NCBI GenBank assembly: GCA_007571355.1
Contig: RKRO01000154.1
Coordinates: 1 to 12,618, forward strand
Length of the DNA stretch: 12,618 nucleotides
Source of the DNA: Candidatus Poribacteria bacterium
GTDB lineage: Bacteria; Poribacteria; WGA-4E; WGA-3G
Reading direction: 5' to 3'
The translations under genes and the position numbers were made by a program. How positions within the stretch are numbered: the stretch's first letter is position 1; each line of letters opens with the position of its first letter. This document shows, piece by piece, positions 7,047 through 12,618 of the stretch. The notes under the pieces were generated by a model. The model saw only the letters and a list, made by a program, of their open reading frames with translations. It ran no database searches and was not told the DNA's origin.

Positions 7047-7904
7047 ATGAAAACGAATGTTTTTAACTTCACAACACTGTTCACAATAACACTGTTTTTA
7101 TTTTTGAGCAGTATCGCAGATGCACAGTGGCGGAATGAAACGCACGATATTTACAACGCGCCGACAGGTATTGCGGTTCAGATCGATGGAGATTTGAGCG
7201 AATGGAGCGGAGTAATGGATGCGGTTACAGGTACCGATGGTACGCCGTTCTGCGGTGTCACATTCGAAGCCAATGGCGGCGACATTAAAACTTTTGAGGA
7301 ATACAATGGTGGTATCTGGAACGATGCCGACGACCACGAAACATGTTTTATGTTTGCGTGGGACGAGGATACGCTTTATCTTGCACTGAGCGTCACCGAT
7401 GACACGCATGAACACGCAGCCGCTGCGGCGTGGAACGGCGACGGTGCACAACTCGCTGTAGAACCGACCGGCGCACGCGAAGCAGGATTGCCCCTCTTCC
7501 TTTATAACATCGGGTTGGATGGTACCGCGGAAAATGTCATTCTACAGAACGAGCGGACAAACGGTAGCCCTGGACTCGTCGCCGGTGATGCAGCCATTGT
7601 CCGAGACGAAGGCGCGAAAAAGACCTACTACGAGTTTCGGTTTCCCGCAACAGAACTCCAAATCGAAGGCGATACGTTCAGTGAAGGCATGGAAGTCGGA
7701 GTCGGTATCTGCGTCAACGATGGTGACACAAGCGATGGTCAAGAGGGACAGAGAGGTTGGGGCGGATGGTACCCACACGCTGTCGTCTACGGCAAGAACT
7801 CCGAAAAAACAGGACTCGTTATCCTTAGCAGCACAGCGGTAACTGCCGTTGAACCCGCGCATAAGTTGACAACAACTTGGGGCGCGTTGAAATCCCGTCC
7901 ATAA
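7047..7904 (+). CDS. Secreted CBM9-like carbohydrate-binding domain protein, paralog B
   Basis: A 285-aa tandem paralog of the gene ending at 7009, well over half identical by eye along its length and sharing the same signal-peptide end (ADA before QWR), IDGDLSEW opening, HEHAAAAAWNGDG block, three cysteines and KLTTTWGALKS tail. The main differences are an insertion after the first Cys (a region around EANGGDIKTFEEY) and the loop after LYNIGLDG. A 26-base block is identical at DNA level (6533-6558 against 7431-7456), consistent with duplication and then divergence. ATG 7047 is chosen because AGAGGAA (7034-7040) is 6 bases upstream; the in-frame TTG at 7041 touches the SD. It is the last gene before a strong terminator. 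Confidence 0.84.
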   Translation: MKTNVFNFTTLFTITLFLFLSSIADAQWRNETHDIYNAPTGIAVQIDGDLSEWSGVMDAVTGTDGTPFCGVTFEANGGDIKTFEEYNGGIWNDADDHETCFMFAWDEDTLYLALSVTDDTHEHAAAAAWNGDGAQLAVEPTGAREAGLPLFLYNIGLDGTAENVILQNERTNGSPGLVAGDAAIVRDEGAKKTYYEFRFPATELQIEGDTFSEGMEVGVGICVNDGDTSDGQEGQRGWGGWYPHAVVYGKNSEKTGLVILSSTAVTAVEPAHKLTTTWGALKSRP

Positions 7905-7920
7905 TACGGCACATCGCCTA

Positions 7921-7951
7921 AAAAGCCGCCAAAACTGTTGGCGGCTTTTTT
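7921..7951 (+). terminator. Rho-independent terminator, probably bidirectional
   Basis: AAAAGCCGCCAA (7921-7932) pairs perfectly with TTGGCGGCTTTT (7938-7949) around a 5-base loop AACTG, giving a 12-bp stem with a GC-rich centre and a run of six T. It begins 16 bases after the stop of paralog B. Read on the - strand it lies just past the DUF3500 stop and ends in four T, so it may serve both convergent genes. Confidence 0.93.
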
Positions 7952-7962
7952 ATTCAGTTCCC

Positions 7963-9012
7963 CTAATGGCCATGGCCGTGGTCGTGATCCTGATGGTCAG
8001 ATGCGTGGTAGTGCAGCCGCAGCAGATCAACCCCAAAATCGTCTGCAATATGCCGCCAGACAGAATGAATATGGTTCGCATTGTTCTGTGTGTTGTCGTA
8101 CTCCACAAAGAAAAACGGACCGTGGAGTCTATAGTAGTGCGGTGTCCTCGGTGTTTCACCACCTGCCCATGCAAAGTGAATAGCATTGACGTTTCCTTCG
8201 CGTAGTTTACGCAATTCGATGTCAGCGATTTCTTCAGGGAGTCGGTCAATGTATTCACAGACGAGGTTCATCAGGAGTTCGCGTTGGTGTGTCTCCATAG
8301 ACTCGGCTGCCAATCCTTCTACACGCTCGAATTCAACTTTAGGGACATCGCGGGTTAGAATATCGGACGGCGCATCCGCATTGATGATCGTCTGACGTTT
8401 CTGCGCGGCATTTAGACTCGTGAGAAGCTGGCGAGCCATATCCTCTTCAGCTGAAAGCACTCTTAACCCTTTTTTTTCGCCTTGCGGCACCTCTGCCGGA
8501 TTTGACCCGAAGAAAAACGGGTTCGGCGAAATCAGTTCTCGATTGACGACGGTAAAATTCAGTGAGACGTGATGTCCCTCCGCACGCCACCCCCATGCAC
8601 CGTTGCCGTTGGGATCCCCAAACACAGTGAAAAAGTAAAAACTCGGGTCGCGGACGAGGCGTGCCTCGCCGGCAGCCTTCTCAATCTCACCAAGCGTTGT
8701 CTCCAAATTGATAATCGCGCGGGCTTTCTCGTATCCTTTAACACTCAACCCACTTGCCATAAGCGCGAACGCTGCTTCTTGCTGCTTCTCATTCAAGTCT
8801 TGGAGGGAAACCCCCTTCCGTTCCCACATTTCGATCGGGATGTAGTGCCACCGGAACCGCTCGTTTCCATCAAATGGGAGTGCTGCCTGCTCGCGTAAAG
8901 CGGGGGGCAATGTATCCAGAAAGTTCCCTGCTGCTTGTGCCATCCGCTCGGCTGTTGCTGAAGCCGGGATAACCAAGGGCTTCCGTTCGGCATCGTTATG
9001 TGTGTGTGCCAC
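7963..9012 (-). CDS. DUF3500 family protein with His-rich C-terminus
   Basis: A 349-aa protein of the DUF3500 family, whose function is not established. Family landmarks are visible in order: an N-terminal helix RMAQAAGNFLDTLPP, RFRWHYIP, LSVKGYEKARAIINLE, RDPSFYFFTVFGDP, then WGWRAEGHHVSLNFT with the paired His, and a late NHIHSVWRHIADDFG. The extreme C-terminus is rich in His and Asp (DHQDHDHGHGH), a plausible metal-binding tail. No signal peptide is evident, so it is probably cytoplasmic. I place the start at GTG 9012 because GGAGGT (9025-9020) lies 7 bases upstream. ATG starts at 9048 or 9027 would put that SD inside the gene and add residues unlike the family. It converges with the exported-protein block and diverges from the sigma-factor operon. 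Confidence 0.85.
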   Translation of the reverse strand: MAHTHNDAERKPLVIPASATAERMAQAAGNFLDTLPPALREQAALPFDGNERFRWHYIPIEMWERKGVSLQDLNEKQQEAAFALMASGLSVKGYEKARAIINLETTLGEIEKAAGEARLVRDPSFYFFTVFGDPNGNGAWGWRAEGHHVSLNFTVVNRELISPNPFFFGSNPAEVPQGEKKGLRVLSAEEDMARQLLTSLNAAQKRQTIINADAPSDILTRDVPKVEFERVEGLAAESMETHQRELLMNLVCEYIDRLPEEIADIELRKLREGNVNAIHFAWAGGETPRTPHYYRLHGPFFFVEYDNTQNNANHIHSVWRHIADDFGVDLLRLHYHASDHQDHDHGHGH

Positions 9013-9019
9013 AAAAAAT

Positions 9020-9025
9020 ACCTCC
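9020..9025 (-). promoter_or_regulatory. Shine-Dalgarno that fixes the GTG start of the DUF3500 gene
   Basis: GGAGGT on the - strand, seven bases before GTG 9012. It overlaps the codons after an in-frame ATG at 9027 (ATGGAGGTA), so the two possible starts are mutually exclusive as read by this site. Confidence 0.75.
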
Positions 9026-9095
9026 ATTCGCGTAGAACTGCGCCCCATAGACCGCGTCCTACAAACTATGTAATCAATTCCGTTTACAACGCCCT

Positions 9096-9124
9096 ATTTT
9101 AAACCAACTCTGCATCAAAATCAA
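9096..9124 (-). promoter_or_regulatory. Candidate sigma-70 promoter for the DUF3500 gene
   Basis: On the - strand TTGATT (9124-9119), a 17-base spacer, then TAAAAT (9101-9096): four of six and five of six matches to the -35 and -10 consensus. Transcription would start near 9089, giving a leader of about 77 bases to GTG 9012. Confidence 0.55.
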
Positions 9125-9147
9125 GCATTTTAACCGACATCTCCTGC

Positions 9148-9190
9148 TGATAACTGATAGAAACCGGCAACCGGTTCCTGACAACTGCTA
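9148..9190. repeat. Repeat-like segment with perfect hairpin in the divergent intergenic region
   Basis: AACCGG (9162-9167) and CCGGTT (9171-9176) form a 6-bp stem with a CAA loop. Just before it is TAACTGATA (9151-9159), the same nine bases found before the propeller gene at 4567-4575. The segment looks like a worn copy of a dispersed intergenic repeat rather than a regulator site; no T-run follows the stem. Confidence 0.4.
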
Positions 9191-9215
9191 ATTATGAACC
9201 GCTCCCCAAAAATTC

Positions 9216-9244
9216 TTGACAAGTGCCTATAAATTTTGTAAACT
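9216..9244 (+). promoter_or_regulatory. Sigma-70-type promoter for the sigma-factor operon
   Basis: A perfect -35 TTGACA (9216-9221), a 17-base spacer and a -10 TAAACT (9239-9244, four of six). Transcription would start near 9251, leaving a leader of about 94 bases. It is of housekeeping type rather than the usual AAC-type -35 of self-activating ECF promoters, suggesting basal expression by the main sigma factor. Confidence 0.65.
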
Positions 9245-9274
9245 TATTTTGTTCCGCTCCGTTTAAGAAGGTGT

Positions 9275-9307
9275 TAGCATGCTATTGTCTACCTCCCACC
9301 TTAGGTG
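9275..9307 (+). promoter_or_regulatory. Palindrome and small hairpin in the leader of the sigma-factor gene
   Basis: TAGCATGCTA (9275-9284) is a perfect 10-base palindrome, and CACC-TTA-GGTG (9297-9307) a small stem-loop, both between the promoter and the start at 9345. The first could be an operator half; neither is strong enough to call a riboswitch or attenuator. Confidence 0.3.
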
Positions 9308-9344
9308 AGGCAACTTTCAAACCGATACTCAAAAGCCAGGACTT

Positions 9345-9926
9345 ATGGATAAATTGATTGACGATGAAATGTTAGTCGCTCAGTTTCAAGCCGGTCGCCA
9401 AAACGCCTTCGATGAGTTGATGAAACGTTACAAATCCAAGATTTTCTCGTATCTCCTACGCTCGGTCAGAAATTACGAGGATGCTGAGGATATCACCATC
9501 GAAGTCTTTTTTAAGGCGTACCGCGCGCTGGAGAATTGGCAGCCGAAAGCCAAATTTTCGACCTGGCTCTACAAAATCGCGTCTAACCTCGCGATTGATT
9601 ATCATCGCGCGAAAGCACGGAACCCTGTCTATGCCTTGGAGGATACAGAAATTTCCGAAGAGCATCTCGTCGCCACCGATCTCTATAGCGATCCGGAGAA
9701 ACAACTCGAAGAGAAAGAACGCGGCATCATAATCCGGGAAGCGGTTGATCAACTTTCCCCGAAACAGAAAGCTGTCTTCATGCTAAGCCGGTATGAAGGC
9801 TTGCAACTTAAAGAAGTCGCTGAAGCCCTCGATATGGCGGAAGGCACCGTGAAAATTCACCTCCATCGCGCAGTGAAACGGCTGCAAACACTCCTACGTC
9901 CATTGTGGGAAAATAATGATATTTGA
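9345..9926 (+). CDS. ECF-type RNA polymerase sigma factor
   Basis: A 193-aa extracytoplasmic-function sigma factor that directs RNA polymerase to a specific regulon. Region 2 spans about residues 24-90: FDELMKRYKSKIFSYL, the core-binding NYEDAEDITIEVFFKAY, and FSTWLYKIASNLAIDYHR. A charged linker follows. Region 4 at about 133-185 contains LSPKQKAVFMLSRYEGLQLKEVAEALDMAEGTVKIHLHRAVKRL, the -35-binding helix-turn-helix. Length and two-domain layout are normal, with no extra C-terminal domain. ATG 9345 has only a modest AGGA (9338-9341) in front, at short spacing. The stop at 9926 is 14 bases before the anti-sigma gene start, so the pair is co-transcribed. The promoter it recognises is unknown. 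Confidence 0.95.
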   Translation: MDKLIDDEMLVAQFQAGRQNAFDELMKRYKSKIFSYLLRSVRNYEDAEDITIEVFFKAYRALENWQPKAKFSTWLYKIASNLAIDYHRAKARNPVYALEDTEISEEHLVATDLYSDPEKQLEEKERGIIIREAVDQLSPKQKAVFMLSRYEGLQLKEVAEALDMAEGTVKIHLHRAVKRLQTLLRPLWENNDI

Positions 9927-9940
9927 AAGGAGAGAAGGTT

Positions 9941-10564
9941 ATGCCAAAGTGTAAAAAATCTGAAGGGCACGCTATCGACTATGCTTATAGAGGCCTGTCA
10001 CCTGCAGAAGAAGAGCCCTTCAAAGCACATCTTAGAAACTGTCAAGACTGCACCGAAGCGGTTGAATCCTATACAGCCGCCCTGGAATTGACAGATAAAG
10101 CCCAGGAAGAACTGGTTGTGCCTGAACATGCCCTCCAGAACATCGAGATGAATGTGTACAAACGGCTCGCAGCTGCACAGGAACAGACGTGGTTCTCGCG
10201 GCTTCGTACCTACTTTACGAGTGTTGGATCGCCCTTCGGTGGGTACAAAACCGCTGCGGTCAGCAGCATCGCTATCGCTTTGATCGTTGCTGCTGTCTTC
10301 CTCGGAAAACCGCCCCAACCGGAACCGACATTACAGTTGACGAAAGAGCATTCTGCTGAGGCACGCATCGCAGAATATCACGAGCAAGGCATCCAATGGA
10401 ATTTAGAAGAAGCACTTATCACACACCATCTCCGAAACGATGCATGGGAAACAGAAAGTCAACTCAACCGAATGAAAGAGCAAGCACAAGGTACAAGTTG
10501 GACGCAGGTCGCTGATAAACACCTTCAGTATCTTCAATCTGTAACCCTGAACAGAACACAGTAG
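9941..10564 (+). CDS. Membrane-anchored zinc-type (ZAS) anti-sigma factor
   Basis: A 207-aa partner of the preceding sigma factor. The N-terminal cytoplasmic domain has the ZAS zinc motif H30-x3-C34-x2-C37 (HLRNCQDC) with an upstream H10 as the likely fourth ligand, in the usual place after LSPAEEE. A single transmembrane helix (about residues 103-121, AAVSSIAIALIVAAVFLG) follows, then about 85 residues expected outside the membrane, rich in Glu, His and Gln. Such proteins hold the sigma factor inactive until a signal removes them. I start at ATG 9941 with GGAG (9929-9932) upstream; the in-frame TTG 9923 overlapping the sigma stop is less likely. The outer domain is not one I recognise, so the signal is unknown. 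Confidence 0.87.
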   Translation: MPKCKKSEGHAIDYAYRGLSPAEEEPFKAHLRNCQDCTEAVESYTAALELTDKAQEELVVPEHALQNIEMNVYKRLAAAQEQTWFSRLRTYFTSVGSPFGGYKTAAVSSIAIALIVAAVFLGKPPQPEPTLQLTKEHSAEARIAEYHEQGIQWNLEEALITHHLRNDAWETESQLNRMKEQAQGTSWTQVADKHLQYLQSVTLNRTQ

Positions 10565-10565
10565 G

Positions 10566-10588
10566 CGCGCAGCGTAGAACGATGCGCG
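10566..10588 (+). promoter_or_regulatory. GC-rich hairpin between anti-sigma and TPR genes
   Basis: CGCGCA (10566-10571) pairs with TGCGCG (10583-10588) across an 11-base loop. The stem contains the ATG at 10582 and abuts the SD GGAGG (10588-10592). It has no T-run, so it is unlikely to be a terminator, but it could lower translation of the TPR gene relative to the two upstream genes. Confidence 0.4.
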
Positions 10589-10608
10589 GAGGTTTCATAA
10601 TTAAAAAG

Positions 10609-12579
10609 ATGGAAATGGCACGTAGGTTTATACTTCTCTTACATGCGCTGCTGGTAATCTTTTTCGGCCCGCTTGCATACGCCCAATTCGGAGAAATGAA
10701 CGCTTTAGTTCAAGCGGGACAATATACGGAAGCGGTTAATAAACTCGAAGCACTCGCCGAATCTGCCGAAGACACCAATGTAAAAAGTTTATACTACTAC
10801 CAGCTCGGCGACATCCATTACAACTATACCCATCAGTACAACAGAGCCCTTGCAGCTTACGATAACATCTTGAAGTTAGCGAAAAAAGGACTCGCCGCTG
10901 AGGATCTCTACCTTGCCATTATCAAAAAAGGGGATGTCTACAGTCGCATGGGCAATTACCAAGATGCGATCCAAACTTACGATAGACTGATTAAACTTGC
11001 CCCTGCCACGCATTTCGTGCATAAGACCGGCTTACAAAAGATTCGCGACATTAATACCGCCCTTGCAGACCTCAGAGAGCAGCAACGTATCTCTATCCAG
11101 TACAAAGGCACACCGCTTGCCGCTATTGCACAGTTCCAGATTGCTGAACTCTACAGGAATCCATCGCAACTCAACCAACCCGAAAAGGCAATTGAGAAGT
11201 ATGAGGCACTTTTGGCGGAACACCCAGAAGCCGTTGTCGCCCCAGAAGCAAGATGGCGTATCGCCAATTTGTACCACACCGTTCTCAAGCAGCCGCCCCG
11301 AGCGATGGCGATGTATAGGAAAGTCGTTGACAATTACCCGACGAGCAACTTCGCTGCAGAAGCACTCTACCAGATGGCAAACATCCATCGCACTGCAGAG
11401 AAATACTCGTTAGCGGTTCCGGTGTTTGAAAGATTGAAAGAAGGCTACCCGAATTTCTGGAATATGCACGCTGTCCTCTATTGGATGGGGGTCTGCAACG
11501 AGAAAAGTTCAAACTATCCGAAAGCGATTGCGGCTTTTAAAACCTTTCTTCACGTCTATCTGCCGCAACTTGATCCTGTTTATTTAGGACAGATTGCGAT
11601 GCACAATAAAGACTTGTCGGAAGTAGCGGCGGAGATGGGTAAGAAAATCGAGCGGCTAACAGAACAGATGTCGGAGGTAGAAGCAGAACGATTGAACGCC
11701 GCGCGTTCAGAACGAAACTATATTTTAGCGTTGGATATTGCTCGAAACCTCGTTGCCGCTGCACCCGATACTGTTCACGCGAAACAGGCATCAGAACAGA
11801 TTTTCACACTCCAACACCTCGCTACGATACAAAACCTGCGCGAGCAGCTGCATAAAGGAATGCCCGCCCCCATAGCGGCAGCTCGCACGCTGTTTCAGAT
11901 CGGTACCATTTATGAACGCCAGTTGCAAGACTATCCAAAGGCGATTGAAGCATATCAAGAGGTATTGAAACATCACCCCGATGCAACCTTTTCCGCTGAA
12001 TCCCTCTATCGGAGCGGACTCATTTACGTCGAGCATCTCTCTGAACCCAACGAAGCGATTGATGCTTACCAAGCGGTTATCCGATCACATCCGAACACAC
12101 TGCAAGCAATGATGGCGAGTTTCCAGTTAGGCGAACTCTACAGAAAACTGAACCGTTCCAACGAAGCCGTACGAGCCTACAAAACAACCGTGGGTTACCC
12201 AGAACGTGATCGCTATCTCGCCGGTGGATATAAGGATAGCTTCGCTGATAGGGCACAATTTCGTATCGGTCGCGTCCACTATGAGGACAATCGTTACGAC
12301 GATGCCCGCTTCGTTTTTGAGGAGTTCATTCAGAATCGAAGGCGATCACCACGTCTCGCCGCCGCCTACATCTATCTCGCCGCTACAAGCGAAGAACGTG
12401 GTGAAAATAAACAAGCCATTCACTTCTACAAACAAGCGGAAACCTTACTCAAGGATGATCCCATACAAATGAGAATGCTCATTGAAGAAGCCAGCACCCT
12501 CGGACTCTTCCACGCCACCGATGCTGAAGCAGTGAGGCAGTTCCTGAAAGAAAAGCAAGAACGCCTCTCAACACAGTAA
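10609..12579 (+). CDS. Exported tetratricopeptide (TPR) repeat protein
   Basis: A 656-aa exported protein built almost wholly of TPR helix pairs. A signal peptide covers residues 1-25 (FILLLHALLVIFF core, cleavage after AYA before QFG). About ten repeats are visible, for example YYYQLGDIHYNYTHQYNRAL, GDVYSRMGNYQDAIQTYDRL, ARWRIANLYHTVLKQPPRAM, ALYQMANIHRTAEKYSLAV, LFQIGTIYERQLQDYPKAIEA and RIGRVHYEDNRYDDARFVFE. A charged helical, possibly coiled-coil, stretch (about 334-370) divides two repeat blocks. The style is that of BamD/YbgF-like periplasmic scaffolds. It follows an ECF sigma/anti-sigma pair by 44 bases and is probably in that operon, either as target or as signal component. The start is uncertain: GGAGG (10588-10592) is 16 bases before ATG 10609, while ATG 10582 has no SD and lies inside a hairpin. 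Stop TAA 12577-12579. Confidence 0.85.
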   Translation: MEMARRFILLLHALLVIFFGPLAYAQFGEMNALVQAGQYTEAVNKLEALAESAEDTNVKSLYYYQLGDIHYNYTHQYNRALAAYDNILKLAKKGLAAEDLYLAIIKKGDVYSRMGNYQDAIQTYDRLIKLAPATHFVHKTGLQKIRDINTALADLREQQRISIQYKGTPLAAIAQFQIAELYRNPSQLNQPEKAIEKYEALLAEHPEAVVAPEARWRIANLYHTVLKQPPRAMAMYRKVVDNYPTSNFAAEALYQMANIHRTAEKYSLAVPVFERLKEGYPNFWNMHAVLYWMGVCNEKSSNYPKAIAAFKTFLHVYLPQLDPVYLGQIAMHNKDLSEVAAEMGKKIERLTEQMSEVEAERLNAARSERNYILALDIARNLVAAAPDTVHAKQASEQIFTLQHLATIQNLREQLHKGMPAPIAAARTLFQIGTIYERQLQDYPKAIEAYQEVLKHHPDATFSAESLYRSGLIYVEHLSEPNEAIDAYQAVIRSHPNTLQAMMASFQLGELYRKLNRSNEAVRAYKTTVGYPERDRYLAGGYKDSFADRAQFRIGRVHYEDNRYDDARFVFEEFIQNRRRSPRLAAAYIYLAATSEERGENKQAIHFYKQAETLLKDDPIQMRMLIEEASTLGLFHATDAEAVRQFLKEKQERLSTQ

Positions 12580-12618
12580 CTATGGTAAAGCGCAAAATAT
12601 GCATTACAAGGTGAAAAT
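12580..12618 (+). other. Window end: possible ribosome binding site of the next gene
   Basis: No complete gene fits in the last 39 bases. AAGGTG (12608-12613) followed by AAAAT at the very edge looks like an SD just before a start codon that would fall beyond the window, hinting that the operon continues. Confidence 0.3.

Overview
The window reads as chromosome of an uncultivated Gram-negative-type bacterium. Several products carry signal peptides ending in A-x-A and would be exported to a periplasm. The mix of an FAH-family enzyme, a DSD1-type PLP enzyme, secreted CBM9-like proteins, a PQQ-type propeller, DUF3500 and dispersed short intergenic repeats resembles what I recall of Candidatus Poribacteria and related sponge or marine lineages. 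That assignment is inference from gene content and style, not proof. Coding density is high, most genes are on the + strand, and starts are usually preceded by a clear Shine-Dalgarno (SD) sequence.

Layout. (1) 2-526: the 3' part of adenylylsulfate kinase (cysC). (2) 527-826: a 300-base gap holding two copies of a short stem-loop repeat, enclosed by an 8-bp inverted repeat. (3) 827-3233: a three-gene set of FAH-family enzyme, DSD1/D-threonine-aldolase-like PLP enzyme and a YbjQ-like small protein; the last two overlap by 4 bases. (4) 3334-7904: four exported or membrane proteins, namely a GATase-like two-domain secreted protein, an eight-bladed PQQ-type propeller on a membrane anchor, and two tandem paralogous CBM9-like secreted proteins. 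This block ends at a strong intrinsic terminator (7921-7951). (5) 7963-9012, - strand: a DUF3500 protein with a GTG start and a His-rich tail. (6) 9013-9344: a divergent intergenic region with a candidate promoter for each direction plus repeat-like hairpins. (7) 9345-12579: ECF sigma factor, membrane-anchored zinc-type anti-sigma factor and a large exported TPR protein. The last 39 bases carry only a possible ribosome binding site for the next gene.

How the genes may work together. The sigma/anti-sigma pair is a classical envelope signalling unit, and the TPR protein that follows is its likely output or sensor partner. Block 4 looks like a cell-surface or periplasmic set: the CBM9-like paralogs share a strongly conserved C-terminal tail (KLTTTWG-x-LKS) that may be a sorting or docking signal. 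The FAH/DSD1/YbjQ set suggests small-molecule catabolism, substrate unknown. Nothing here is clearly a new defence or mobile system. The items most worth a second look are the shared C-terminal tail, the covarying stem-loop repeat, and the repeat that appears to separate an SD from the propeller gene's start.
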